DNA of 64,000 bases from Spirosoma oryzicola (lineage in GTDB: Bacteria > Bacteroidota > Bacteroidia > Cytophagales > Spirosomataceae): NCBI RefSeq assembly GCF_021233055.1, contig NZ_CP089542.1, positions 62,001 to 126,000 of the forward strand. The letters run 5' to 3'. The translations under genes were made by a program, and so were the position numbers. This document shows positions 26,631 to 36,431 of this stretch, piece by piece (within the stretch, counting starts at the first letter, position 1; each line of letters starts with the position of its first letter). Under the pieces are notes generated by a model. That model searched no databases. It worked only from the letters and a program-made list of their open reading frames with translations, and had not been told where the DNA came from.

Positions 26631-26676
26631 CATTGTGTTCTGTTTGGTTTATCGGTAAATCAAACAGAACACAATG
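26631..26676. terminator. Bidirectional terminator, 21-bp stem with TCGG loop
   Basis: The arms 26631-26651 and 26656-26676 (core CATTGTGTTCTGTTTG and CAAACAGAACACAATG) are reverse complements with one mismatch, closing on a four-base loop. It lies between the convergent DUF3817 and S66 peptidase genes. Confidence 0.8.
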
Positions 26677-26695
26677 TGTTTCGGTACAGCGGTAT

Positions 26696-27733
26696 TTACT
26701 CGTCAACACCGCTTTCCAGCAGGCTAAATGTCTTGATTAAACAATCAATTTGGGTCATTGCCCCGTAAGGAATGGTAAAGACCGGACATGTGTGACCAAA
26801 GTCCATTTCCGTAATAACGGGCATTTCGGTCAGACCTTCCTCGTGCAGCACTTTTAGCAGTTCATCATTGTACGCGTTGACATAGACGTTATCATAAGGT
26901 CTGCCTAGGATGATCCCATTCGCCTTTTTCAAGATACCCTGTTCCGCGTAATTGCGCAGCCACCACCGAAAAGAATCAGGTTCCGGCTTCAATTCTGACG
27001 TTTCAAAAAACAAGATCGAATCAGCCCAACATTCATTGTCAGGCCACCAAGTTGTTCCTTTCAACGATTCAAGTGCTTCCATACAGCCACCAATCAGCCT
27101 GCCCTGTGCGATTGTTTCACCCTGCAAAAAATTCCAGCCAGGATTGGACTCTACTTCTCGTTTCTTGTTTTGCAGGGAAACGTCCGACCAGTCCAGCAGT
27201 TCCGAGGTCCAGCCAGCCTCATTCGGTTTCAGCAGACCAATCACTTCCGTTGAAAAAAGCGTTCGCTTGATGTCCGCTACCTGATAGGGATACATGCCAC
27301 CGTTTTCGGCGAAGCCAACCAGCAACGATGTGCCGTAAAACGTGGATAAACCCGCTTTTAAACAAAGGAGATGAGTGATGGTGCTATCGGAGAAGCCCAA
27401 AAATAGTTTAGGATTCTGCCTGATTATTTCCACATCAACGTAGCGTAAGATCCGGCAACTGTCGTCTCCACCAATTGTGGAAATAATGCCTTTTATCGAA
27501 GGATCGGCAAAGGCTTCCATCAAATCTTGAGCACGCGCTTGCGGATTTTCGTAAAGCCACTGAGCCGATTTTAGTGCATGCTTCGTTTCGACAACGTTCA
27601 ACCCGAACGTTTCTTGCAACTGCCGTTTTCCTTGTTCATAACGCTCGGGTAATTCCCCCGCACCTCCCCAAGATAGAGAAATAGTTGCTACCGTGTCACC
27701 GGGTTTAAGCGCTTTGGGCTTAACTAAGTTCAT
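26696..27733 (-). CDS. S66 peptidase, LD-carboxypeptidase/MccF-like
   Basis: 345 residues from ATG 27733; the frame upstream to 27775 lacks coding character. The nucleophile is in FLGFSDSTITHL, preceded by ISTIGGDDSCRIL, and the C-terminal histidine is in DFGHTCPVFTIPYG. The length and the long insertion after the nucleophile resemble MccF, which cleaves microcin C-like aminoacyl-nucleotides, rather than the shorter LdcA that trims peptidoglycan. Either role is possible. Cytoplasmic; stand-alone. Confidence 0.88.
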   Translation of the reverse strand: MNLVKPKALKPGDTVATISLSWGGAGELPERYEQGKRQLQETFGLNVVETKHALKSAQWLYENPQARAQDLMEAFADPSIKGIISTIGGDDSCRILRYVDVEIIRQNPKLFLGFSDSTITHLLCLKAGLSTFYGTSLLVGFAENGGMYPYQVADIKRTLFSTEVIGLLKPNEAGWTSELLDWSDVSLQNKKREVESNPGWNFLQGETIAQGRLIGGCMEALESLKGTTWWPDNECWADSILFFETSELKPEPDSFRWWLRNYAEQGILKKANGIILGRPYDNVYVNAYNDELLKVLHEEGLTEMPVITEMDFGHTCPVFTIPYGAMTQIDCLIKTFSLLESGVDE

Positions 27734-27882
27734 GGCGAATACTGACAAATAATGACAGGCATAAAAATAGTGCACCGGAGCACTCTACGTACCAGATTAC
27801 CGTCAACTGTGGCTTTTTTCAGCAGGGATTCAGCCTTGAGCTTAGTCCGAGGTGGTCTTCCTTCTTGTTTCTTGAGCACTGC

Positions 27883-30276
27883 TCACTCAGATCGTAAAGA
27901 CTTAATCGGATTGACCAGCGCAGCACGGACACTTTGAAAACTTACTGTTAGCAGCGCAATACCAACCGCCACTAAACCGGCTAGACCAAAGACCCATCCC
28001 GAAATACTGATCCGGTAAGCAAAGTCCTCAAGCCAGCGATTCATGGCCCACCAGGCCAGCGGAGAAGCAATGAGAAGGGCAATGACCACTAGCTTCAAAA
28101 AATCCTGTACCAGCAGCGTCACGATACTAGAAACCGACGCACCAAGTACTTTGCGCACACCAATCTCTTTGGTGCGCTGCTCCGCCGTGAAGGTTACCAG
28201 CCCAAAAAGACCCAAACAGGCGATAAAGATGGCCATTCCCGAAAAGGAAAGAAACAGATTGCCTTTTCGCTCGTCGGCGCGGTACTGATCGGCAAAAGTC
28301 TGGTCCAGAAACGTGTACTCGAAGGGCTGGTTTGGATTGATCGTTTTATAGGTGTCCTCGACGTAAGCTAAGGCGGCTGCTATATTCTGCGGCTTTATTC
28401 GAATCAATAGCTTATCGCCCCGGTCCTTGTGAAGCATTAAAACCAAAGGCTCGATTTGGCTCCGGAGCGAGCGTAGATGAAAATCGCGGATGACTCCCGC
28501 AATAGGAATGCGCTTTTCGTTGAACTCTACTAAACCGGCGGTCCTGTCTTTCCAGCCCAGCCGTTTGAGCATGGCTTCATTGACCAATACCGCCCCCGTT
28601 GAATCACTCCCTAAATTGGCAGAAAAGTTGCGCCCTTCTTTTAAACCAATTTGTAACACGTCCAGAAAATCGTGATCCACGGAGAAGTACTCTGTACTGA
28701 CGGATTGCTCCTTACCATTAGCATGGTAGAAATCAAACGTGGTTTTATCGTTCATGTCGCCACCAACCGATCCACTGGTTAGACTGACCTGCTCGACAGC
28801 GGCATTTCGTCGTAACGTTTCTTTCAGTACCTCTGCTGACCGTTGAACAGCTGGTGATTTAAGCGGCAGGACAATCACCTGTTCCTGGTTAAACCCCAGC
28901 TGCGTGTGCCGCATGTACTGCAACTGCTGATAGACGACAAGCGTACCAACGATCATACTAATCGACACCGTAAACTGAAACACAACCAATGCTTTTCGTA
29001 ATAAAAGCCCGTTACCGCTCGTCGAAAAAGCGCCTTTGAGCACCATTACCGGGTTAAACCTAGCCAGAACAACCGCCGGGTAAAGACCGCTTAACAAACC
29101 AATCAGCAAGCCACCCCCGGCTATGAGAACGATGCTTTCGGGCTGCCACAAATCAATAGACAATGACTTGGCCGCCAATGCGTTAAAGAGCGGCAAAATG
29201 ACATGCAACAATAGCAGACTAAGCAAAAGAGCCAGCATCGTCAGTAGAGTCGATTCGGCTAGAAACTGGCTGATCAACTGGCGACGTAACGAACCAACCG
29301 CTTTTCGGACCCCGATTTCTCGGGCACGGCCCGCTGACCGGGCTGTTGCCAGATTGACATAGTTGACAATGGCGATTAGTAGAATAAACAGACCGATAAT
29401 GGAGAACGTGTACACGTACGCTACATTACCCCCGTTACCTACCCCCAGCAAGTGAGACGAGTACAAATGTATCTTAGCCAATGGCTGAAAAGTCATCAGA
29501 AAAGTAACCCCTTTGCCCGTCTCGTCACCAATTGCTTGAGCTATGTACTTTCGATAAAAAGTAGGCATCTTCCGTTCCAACTGGCGCGCATCACTACTCG
29601 AATGAAGCAGGACGTAGGTTGCTGAATTAAAATTATCCCACTTGTTCAGGTTGATCTTGTTGAGCTGCGTATTGCTGTAGGGAAGAACAGCCTCGAAATG
29701 TAAGTGATGATTAGCCGGTGCATCGTCGATTATACCCGCTACCGTCAAAAATTGCTCGTCCTTTACACGAACGGCTTTGCCCAGTAACCCCGTAGTTCGC
29801 CCGAAAAGGGACATGGCCAGTTTACGGGTCAGTACGACAGTATTGGGTGTCAACGTCGTAGTATGTGCACTGCCCTCGAGGAAGGAATAATCAAAAAAAG
29901 AAAACAGGGTCGAATCGGCGTAAATAACACCATCTGCATACAAAGCTTTCGTTCCCACACGAAAAAGCAATCCGTTATCGAGTTTGACCCGCAGCACGCT
30001 CTTGATCTCGGGGTATTCCTGACGGAGGGCCGGCCCCATCGGTGCTGAGCCGATAGCCATGTTCATGTCATTACCATCCCATTTGACGTTCACATTTAAC
30101 CGGTAGATGTTGGCCGCGTTAGCATGGTACTGATCGATCGTTAGCTCGTCATAGACATAAAGTCCCAGCAGCAGCGCACAGGTCATACCACTAGCCAATC
30201 CCAGTAAAGTAAGGGCGCTATAGGTCTTATGGCGAATCAAATTTCGCCAGGCGATCTTGAGGTAGTTTAGGAACAT
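27883..30276 (-). CDS. FtsX/MacB-type ABC transporter permease
   Basis: 797 residues with the repeated layout of Bacteroidota FtsX permeases: membrane helix 1 (residues 20-42), a MacB-like periplasmic domain (MacB_PCD), three helices near residues 285-395, a second helix plus periplasmic domain, and three final helices (near 680-780). EIGVRKAVGSLRRQL and EIGVRKVLGASVSSI mark the two FtsX blocks. The partner ATPase is not next to it, which is usual for this group. Likely exports or handles a lipid, peptide or lipoprotein. Confidence 0.93.
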   Translation of the reverse strand: MFLNYLKIAWRNLIRHKTYSALTLLGLASGMTCALLLGLYVYDELTIDQYHANAANIYRLNVNVKWDGNDMNMAIGSAPMGPALRQEYPEIKSVLRVKLDNGLLFRVGTKALYADGVIYADSTLFSFFDYSFLEGSAHTTTLTPNTVVLTRKLAMSLFGRTTGLLGKAVRVKDEQFLTVAGIIDDAPANHHLHFEAVLPYSNTQLNKINLNKWDNFNSATYVLLHSSSDARQLERKMPTFYRKYIAQAIGDETGKGVTFLMTFQPLAKIHLYSSHLLGVGNGGNVAYVYTFSIIGLFILLIAIVNYVNLATARSAGRAREIGVRKAVGSLRRQLISQFLAESTLLTMLALLLSLLLLHVILPLFNALAAKSLSIDLWQPESIVLIAGGGLLIGLLSGLYPAVVLARFNPVMVLKGAFSTSGNGLLLRKALVVFQFTVSISMIVGTLVVYQQLQYMRHTQLGFNQEQVIVLPLKSPAVQRSAEVLKETLRRNAAVEQVSLTSGSVGGDMNDKTTFDFYHANGKEQSVSTEYFSVDHDFLDVLQIGLKEGRNFSANLGSDSTGAVLVNEAMLKRLGWKDRTAGLVEFNEKRIPIAGVIRDFHLRSLRSQIEPLVLMLHKDRGDKLLIRIKPQNIAAALAYVEDTYKTINPNQPFEYTFLDQTFADQYRADERKGNLFLSFSGMAIFIACLGLFGLVTFTAEQRTKEIGVRKVLGASVSSIVTLLVQDFLKLVVIALLIASPLAWWAMNRWLEDFAYRISISGWVFGLAGLVAVGIALLTVSFQSVRAALVNPIKSLRSE

Positions 30277-30497
30277 AATCGGCGTCGTGTACAGCGTTGG
30301 CTAGGGAGGGTCAACTACTATGCCAAGGTTACAATAAGGAGCCAGGAAGCTGGAAAGGGTATTTCTCCATATAAGCCCTGTCCGTAGGCGGACATTGATT
30401 GTCCGCTACCGAACACGCCGTTGAATAGAAACGAATGGTTTTAAACGCTTCAACGCAACAGCCCAATCGTATAGTTATGTATGTGTAATCGTACTCA

Positions 30498-30644
30498 TTA
30501 GCCCTTGATTCTTCGTCTAACTTTATCTTTCCGGTGACCAATCTGTAGCAGATAGGACAACCATCCTATCAAAACTATGCCCATCACAGCGACAACAACC
30601 CAGATCTTCCCGTCTGAGCGCAACAATTCGGTTAACTGATTCAT
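30498..30644 (-). CDS. ccmD: CcmD-like small membrane protein
   Basis: 48 residues, ATG 30644 to TAA 30498. One membrane segment (IWVVVAVMGIVLIGWLSYLL) follows a short charged N-terminus (MNQLTELLRSDGK) and a basic tail (HRKDKVRRRIKG), the exact plan of CcmD proteins in Cytophagales. CcmD helps release haem-loaded CcmE from the CcmABC complex. It begins 20 bases after the ccmC stop on the same strand, which supports the call. Confidence 0.8.
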   Translation of the reverse strand: MNQLTELLRSDGKIWVVVAVMGIVLIGWLSYLLQIGHRKDKVRRRIKG

Positions 30645-30664
30645 CGAAATAGGCTAAAAATAAT

Positions 30665-31381
30665 TTAATTCGGTAATTCCGTAGACTGGCTAATTGGTTT
30701 TTTTACCTCATCCTGCTCCTCTAGCTCGGATTCCAACCGGCGTAAACGCACTCGAAGCTGTGTGATCCAGAAACCCAGCAACGTAAATCCCACAAAAGCC
30801 GGGCGGATAATCCGTTTGATGGAACTGTCGGCATCGTACTGATTGAATCCTGGGTTACCTCCATTCCCAGGATGCAACGAATCGGTTAGGCGAGGTAAAA
30901 TCAGGATCAACGGGATAAAGACAGCGAAGGCGAAGATGTTGTAAACGGCAGAAATCCGTCCCCGACGCAGGTCGTCATCGAAAGAACCGCGTAGCACAAA
31001 ATAAGCCAGGTACAAAAGCATTCCCACGGCGACCCCGTTCGTTTTTGGGTCATTAGGCCACAAATCGCCCCACGCAAAGTAGGCCCACACAGACCCGGTT
31101 ATACAACCCAACACACCAAACAGTAGGGCTGTGTTAGCCAGCTCTACCGCAATCAGATCATCGTCAAGCCTGCCTTTTCGTAAGTAGCGAATTGAAAAAA
31201 TAGCCGACCCCAATAGCATACTCATCATAGCGATCCATAGGGGCGGATGGAAAAATGTGTTGCGGATGGCTTCGTGTAAAATGGGTAGCTTAGGCACCGG
31301 ACTCATCAATCCAGCGATAAACACATACATCAAAATCAGAACGGTCAAGATCTTCCACCACCAATGTTTGAGGATAGCCAT
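30665..31381 (-). CDS. ccmC: Cytochrome c biogenesis protein CcmC/CcsA family
   Basis: 238 residues with six predicted membrane segments. The haem-handling tryptophan-rich motif appears as SVWAYFAWGDLWPNDPK near residue 120, with histidines in NTFFHPPLW and others before and after it. In this family the protein presents haem to CcmE on the outer face of the inner membrane. It is followed by the 48-residue CcmD-like gene on the same strand; other ccm genes are not in the window, so the rest of the pathway is elsewhere. Confidence 0.9.
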   Translation of the reverse strand: MAILKHWWWKILTVLILMYVFIAGLMSPVPKLPILHEAIRNTFFHPPLWIAMMSMLLGSAIFSIRYLRKGRLDDDLIAVELANTALLFGVLGCITGSVWAYFAWGDLWPNDPKTNGVAVGMLLYLAYFVLRGSFDDDLRRGRISAVYNIFAFAVFIPLILILPRLTDSLHPGNGGNPGFNQYDADSSIKRIIRPAFVGFTLLGFWITQLRVRLRRLESELEEQDEVKKPISQSTELPN

Positions 31382-32112
31382 ACAGCATATTTTATCAGAG
31401 AAAGATAGGCTCTACGGAGCTCCTTATAGACTTAAAATCGAGGAAGTAGCTTATTCTACTAGTAATGAGTCAAATTAAAGTGCACAGACATTACCCAACA
31501 AGCCGTCAATCCGAGTGGTACATAACTATCGTTGATGAAATAATAACTATCGTTTGCCCGCGGTACATTATATGAAAGCTCGGCTACAGAAACACGTCAA
31601 CAATGCCTAAAGTATTTCACATTGGTAATCAAGCATGAATCGACGTGTCAGTCACCGAAGATGACTAGTTACCTCATAGCGTATTCGGCAAATAACTTCT
31701 TTCACTGGTAAATGGTATCGTACAGTTTTGAGTACGCTCGAGCAGCTGTATAAATAATAGAACAATAAATTTTATCAACACGTCATAAATGATAATTTAC
31801 GACAATTGTTGATTTTATGAAAAATCTCAATAGTGGCGTTCATATTGACGGCCAGATAAGGAGTCTACTCGCAAAAGTCGTGACGAACTTTAGTTGAAGA
31901 TACCTCTCTAGACGAGAATGCTTTATTCAGCCAATAAATTCTTCGCTAAACGCTTACAATCTTCAACAGCTTCCGTTTCGATCAGCTAATGCCGCAACTG
32001 TTGTGCTGGGACTAATTATTTATAGTCGATTGGATTCACTACTGACATACCGGTGTCACTGCTCTGGCTTTCCTTTGTGTTGTCAATCAATAACGCAAAC
32101 CAACAGCAGGCC
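31382..32112. other. Intergenic region, no gene seen
   Basis: 731 bases between ccmC (leftward) and DinB (rightward). It is AT-rich, with an imperfect inverted repeat at about 31771-31816 (ATCAACACGTCATAAAT against ATTTACGACAATTGTTGAT). No open frame with coding character was found; promoters for both flanking genes probably lie here. Confidence 0.5.
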
Positions 32113-32625
32113 ATGGAAACTACAACACCGCTTAGCCAAATAATGAATCAGATCGTCATCTCACCCCAGCAACTTCTTGCTCATTGGCAGGGTCATAGAG
32201 GACTCACCCGCCGGTTGATCGAAGTCTACCCTGACGAACACTTTTTTTCGTACACCCTGGGCGGTATGCGACCTTGTTCGGCACTGATCGATGAAGTTCT
32301 ACAGATGGCCGACCAGAGTATGCAGGGCGTTGTTTCGGGTGAATGGCCTTCATTCAGCGAGGGAGAAGAACCCCAAGCCACGACAAAAGAACAGGTCCTG
32401 GCGCAATGGGATCGGGTGACAGAGAAGATTAATGCTTACTGGTCGCAGATTCCACATTCTCGTTTCCAGGAGGTCGACAAGGCTTTTGGTCTGTATGAAG
32501 GACCAATCTACTGGTTTCTTCTCTATCTGATCGATAATGAAATTCACCATCGGGGGCAGGCTTACGTATACCTACGCACCCTAGGTGTAGAACCGCCCGC
32601 TTTCTGGGATCGTCCTCAACTATAA
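32113..32625 (+). CDS. DinB-family protein
   Basis: 170 residues from ATG 32113; the GTG-started extension to 32053 adds 20 residues that look like leader. The three metal-ligand histidines of DinB-like four-helix bundles are seen as HWQGHRG near residue 20 and EIHHRGQAYVYLRTLGVEPP near 140. Bacteroidota carry many of these; some use bacillithiol or related thiols in detoxification, others have unknown roles. A terminator-like hairpin follows at 32660. Confidence 0.88.
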   Translation: METTTPLSQIMNQIVISPQQLLAHWQGHRGLTRRLIEVYPDEHFFSYTLGGMRPCSALIDEVLQMADQSMQGVVSGEWPSFSEGEEPQATTKEQVLAQWDRVTEKINAYWSQIPHSRFQEVDKAFGLYEGPIYWFLLYLIDNEIHHRGQAYVYLRTLGVEPPAFWDRPQL

Positions 32626-32659
32626 TCAGCTGATAAGCATAAAAGATATAAGTCATTTT

Positions 32660-32699
32660 AAAAGAGCCATTGCCAACATAAAAACTGGCAATAGCCTTT
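32660..32699 (+). terminator. Hairpin after DinB
   Basis: AAAAGAGCCATTGCCA (32660-32675) pairs with TGGCAATAGCCTTT (32686-32699) with one bulge and ends in T. It lies 35 bases past the DinB stop. Confidence 0.6.
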
Positions 32700-32745
32700 A
32701 TGGCATCCAGCCAGATTATGCTGTGTACCACATCAGCTAAAAGGT

Positions 32746-33364
32746 TGGATGCTGTTTATTCACCCCGACTTTTTATAGAATACATCTCTATTCAGAGAAA
32801 TTAAGCAGTACGAATAAGTTGATTAATCTGCCCACGAGGCTATGTTTCTTTCCGACAAAGAAGAAACACTCATCAACGGAATTACCAACACCATCAAACA
32901 GAAGTATCATTCCAATATCGATAGATTCAGCCAGGATGTAATCATCGCTCATCTAGAAGTACTGTTTACCTACGCACAACGGTTTTACGAGCTTTAATTT
33001 ATAACCTGCGAAATAACCAACAGTAAGCTAAGCAATTGGAACGGTTAGAGAATATGCTGACGGATTACTTCGATAGTAAGACTTACTTTCATAAGAGCTG
33101 CCTACAGTTCAGTATTTTGTCGAAACACTGCATGTTTCCACAAAATACTTAAGTAAATTCCTGAAGCAGCTAACTGCTCAAACGACGCAGCAACTTATCC
33201 ACGAAAAGCTGATTGCCAAAGCCAAAGAACGCCTGTCAACCACAGCATTGTCTGTAAGTGAGATTGTATATGAGTTAGGCTTCGATCGTTCGCAATCCTC
33301 CAATAAGCTTTTCACAGCCAAGACGAACCAGAGTCTGCTGGAGTTAAGAGCTTCGTTTAACTGA
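32746..33364 (+). pseudogene. Decayed AraC-family regulator, copy 1
   Basis: In one frame from 32746 to about 32996 the sequence reads WMLFIHPDFL, stop, NTSLFREIKQYE, stop, then HEAMFLSDKEETLINGI and IDRFSQDVIIAHLEVLFTYA, the middle part of an AraC regulator. After a frameshift, 33180-33364 reads the C-terminal helix-turn-helix: LIHEKLIAKAKERLSTTALS, VSEIVYELGF, then KLFTAKTNQSLLELR. At least three in-frame stops and two frame changes mark it as dead. The N-terminal cupin part is missing. Confidence 0.8.
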
Positions 33365-33781
33365 CTGCCCAATACCCAATTGGGCGTTTACCACTATAAA
33401 AAAGGTTTCCGTCATTTTCAACAAAGGCTCCTCTGTGAGACTAATGAATTACCATGATTCTGCTTAAGATTAGGCGTTTTTATGCTTGACATACGTGCGT
33501 AACCCTAGATCGAGCTTTAGCGAATTGGCTTACAGGTCGGGATTCCGCGATCAATTCTGTCAGCCATCAATTTATTTTATACCATTGGCACAGTCCCCCT
33601 TAACCAAATAGTAAGCGCCAGTCAAGTAGGATACGGCTGGTAACACCAAAAAATAAACCAGCGGAGTAACTTACTCTGGCTCAACCATTCGACCTATTAG
33701 TTTGCCATCAGTTTGTGTAGCCAATTGGTTAAAGGTTTCCTCCTTACTTACCCTAGAAGTAGCCGCAGACTGCTAAATGAG
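33365..33781. other. Non-coding spacer within graveyard
   Basis: 417 bases with no open frame of coding character, between the AraC remnant and the SDR remnant. It probably holds further degraded sequence. Confidence 0.4.
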
Positions 33782-34384
33782 TTACTGCACCAGCGGGGTG
33801 TTGGCCGCCCCTGGGGACACGGTCAGCACGCGTACACTTTTGGGAACTACTCCATTTGACTGCGCATTGCTACAGGCGTTTAGCCTCGCTTTCGAGACGG
33901 CATAAGCCGAATTGCGATAACACATGGGCTTTAGAGCAGCTACCGACGAAATATTAATAATCACCCCCACTTTTTTCCGCAATCATGTTAGGTAGCAGAG
34001 CTCAATTTAGCCAATTGGTAGCCAGCAAGTTAAATTACAAATCCCGTTCCTATTGTTGGTCTGTTACAAATCCCGTTCCTATTGTTGGTCTGTCAAGCTG
34101 CTAAGTCCACCACCTAGCGCAGTCGCTTCACTAATATTGTCGATCAGAATATCACGACCGCCAAACCTTTCGTTGATGGGTGGGACTAGCTTGTCTGCCT
34201 ATTGCGGCTAGGTTATGGCAACTTTCATAAAATGATGGGCCAAGTTGGTTTGCGGAGGATGATGTTAGGCGGTAATGATGACTTAGACTCCTGCTTGACC
34301 TAACGTGTCGGCAATGGCTTTGTTGATCGTTACCCAAAACGTCTTACCAACCAGATCCTAATCCTGGGTTTGACTGCTTTTCAT
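33782..34384 (-). pseudogene. Decayed short-chain dehydrogenase (SDR)
   Basis: On the minus strand, ATG 34384 begins MKSSQTQD, then a stop, then DLVGKTFWVTINKAIADTL and AGV, another stop, then VIITA. Further on, INERFGGRDILIDNISEATA is the NNAG-type region, and 33982-33785 still reads VGVIINISSVAALKP, SAYAVSKARLNA (the Tyr-x3-Lys site) and RVLTVSPGAANTPL. Several in-frame stops and a 29-base tandem duplication (34035-34092) break the frame. An intact relative would be about 250 residues. Confidence 0.8.
34035..34092. repeat. 29-bp exact tandem duplication
   Basis: The 29 bases at 34035-34063 (TTACAAATCCCG ... GGTCTG) recur exactly at 34064-34092. 29 is not a multiple of three, so the duplication alone would have shifted the frame of the SDR gene that contains it. 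Both copies are identical, so the event is more recent than most of the point decay around it. Confidence 0.95.
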
Positions 34385-34689
34385 ATGAGTACTTCAAAGT
34401 AAGATACAGATGCAAAGTTCCGAGCCTTCGTCAACTGCCGGATAGCGCAATCAATCCAAAAAGTATAACAAACACACAATCCTCACCCAATCACGATAGC
34501 CGCTTAACGCAACAAACTAGGGTGCGGAACAAGTGCGCCTGGCTTATGCCCGGCGACATAGGGGTGTACAACCGGCGCGCATATTAAAAAAGTTTTGTAA
34601 GTAGATAGGATATCCGAAGCATGGCAATACTAGCTACGCTCCAGTCGGTCGGTGAACTGTAGCAGTGCCTACCTCATAAGTCCGTTATC

Positions 34690-35353
34690 TTTGACTTCTA
34701 CGCTATAGTGAACAAATCGATACGGGGAGATTAGCTAATATATGACCAGCCGCCCTCTGACTTCGACATTATGTTGATAGGTTTCGCTATCCGCGGTCAA
34801 ATCATCAGCCTGGTCCCGGACCTCGACAAATCGCTAGAGCGGTCCACGAAGCGCTGTTTGTCTTCAAGGGTGGAAAAGCGGTTTTGACGAGTACTTTCAG
34901 CATGAGACCCACCGGTCTATTGGCGCCTTCAGCCATGAAATTATCACCGCTCAGTTGAGCACGTGCTGGCATATAGTGAGCGGTTTTACCAGCGCCAGTT
35001 TATTAAGCGTCGGCTCGTCAGCTACCATATTTATGATTGGCTTAATGCGTTACCAGATGCGCACTTTACCAGCGATGCGCTCGTCATCTAGATACTTCTT
35101 AGTGTGCCTATCCTAGCAGTTCCATGTCTACCGCATTGTTTATCAAGTTCGTTGTGGCCTTTAACCGGTTTGAATACCTGGCAGCACATCCATCACAAGC
35201 TGGTTGAGAAGGCTGAAGAATTGCTGTCAGCTATTTCTCTGAGTATAAGCGAAATCACGTATTGATTAGGCTTGAACAGTGACTTTATTCAGTAAATTGT
35301 TCCGAACCAAAACCAACCTATCGCTCATCAAATTTCGCTGCTCGTTTTATTGA
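34690..35353 (+). pseudogene. Decayed AraC-family regulator, copy 2
   Basis: The frame reads DFYAIVNKSIRG, stop, then PPSDFDIMLIGFAIRGQ; later VHEALFVFKGGKAVLTSTFS, AYSERFYQRQFIKRRLVSYH and DWLNALPDAHFTSDALVI; and at the end IHHKLVEKAEELLSAISLSI followed after a frameshift by SKLFRTKTNLSLIKFR. These are the same landmarks as in copy 1 (HEA-F, FTYAQRFYEL, IHEKL, KLF-KTN), so the two are paralogues. Many stops and frame changes. The start is approximate. Confidence 0.75.
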
Positions 35354-35451
35354 TTGCTTCTTCATTAACTAACCACACATAAAACTCCTCCTTGAGGCGA
35401 GGAGAATTTATCTATCTGCAAACCTATAAATTTCCATCAACTCTTGCTTTA

Positions 35452-36333
35452 TCAACGTTTTTCCTGATGAAATCGCTGATACAACAGAGGGCTTCGACCG
35501 GTTACGAGTTTGAACTTCTTGTAAAAACAGGTAAAGTTGTTGAACCCGCTTTCATAGCAGATCTGCTTGATGTTCATCCTGTCCTCGATCAATAGCTTAC
35601 AGGCATGCCCAACCCGGATCTCTAGCAAAAATTGTGAGTAAGATTTTCCTGTTCGCGATTTGAAATACCGGCAAAACGAATTAGGCACCAGGCCGACCAG
35701 TGAAGCTATTTCTGGCAGCCGAATCTTTTCGTAGAAATGGGTAAGCGTGTAATTATAAATCGTGTTAAGTCGTTCATTTTCTGTCTCGGAGGCTTCGTAC
35801 TGAAAACCCAGCGACGCCAAATAACTGCTCTCGTCCGTTTCGCCAGCCGCCAACATGCATTCCATCAGCCCAATGATTCGGTAGGGATCGTCAGCCTGAC
35901 AGAGTTTTTCCATTAACCCAGCCACTCGCTGACCGACGATACCTGATAAGGATAAGCCCCGACGAGCCCGGTCCAGTGTAGTTTTAAGCGATTTATTCTC
36001 AGGCAGGGCAAGGAACTGGTGCCCCCAGAAATCTTCCGTAAAGTGAATAACCGTAGAGTAGGGTAGCCGACAGGCTTTTAACTGACCCGGCTCGGTTTCG
36101 TCCCGATCATAATACCAATAATGGGGTAAGTTCGCGCCTACCAACACCACATCGCCAGCTTTAAATCGGCGAATACTATCCCCGACGAACTGCGTACCGC
36201 TCCCCCGGTGAAAGTAAATCAGCTCGACTTCCTTGTGACAATGCCAACGGTTATTGATGTTCGGTATCAGCTCCTGACGAACACTAAAGGACCGGTTTGG
36301 GGCCGTGGTTACTTGTAACAGCTGCGGTTTCAT
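35452..36333 (-). CDS. AraC-family regulator of the fucose cluster
   Basis: 293 residues. The N-terminal cupin domain (WHCHKEVELIYFHRGSG, FKAGDVVLVGANLPHYWYY) binds the effector; the C-terminal 100 residues form the double helix-turn-helix (IRLPEIASLVGLVPNSFCRY, then CYESGFNNFTCFYKKFK). It is divergent from the FucP-type transporter with 98 bases between starts, so it most likely controls that operon. L-fucose or a derivative is the likely signal, by context only. Confidence 0.92.
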   Translation of the reverse strand: MKPQLLQVTTAPNRSFSVRQELIPNINNRWHCHKEVELIYFHRGSGTQFVGDSIRRFKAGDVVLVGANLPHYWYYDRDETEPGQLKACRLPYSTVIHFTEDFWGHQFLALPENKSLKTTLDRARRGLSLSGIVGQRVAGLMEKLCQADDPYRIIGLMECMLAAGETDESSYLASLGFQYEASETENERLNTIYNYTLTHFYEKIRLPEIASLVGLVPNSFCRYFKSRTGKSYSQFLLEIRVGHACKLLIEDRMNIKQICYESGFNNFTCFYKKFKLVTGRSPLLYQRFHQEKR

Positions 36334-36431
36334 AGCAATATGTTATTAGGGAATTACGCAGAATGTCTCTTTTCTGGTTAAAATAGCTTACAATATTGAT
36401 AAGTTCCTAATTAATCATCAATAAGAAACAT

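Noticed and set aside
30329..30541. 70-codon minus-strand frame starting with TTG
   Set aside because: It overlaps the well-supported CcmD frame (30498-30644) in another phase and has no family-like motif; it looks like a chance extension.
33178..33372. 64-codon minus-strand frame over the AraC remnant
   Set aside because: It is the reverse reading of the decayed helix-turn-helix region, which is recognisable only on the plus strand.
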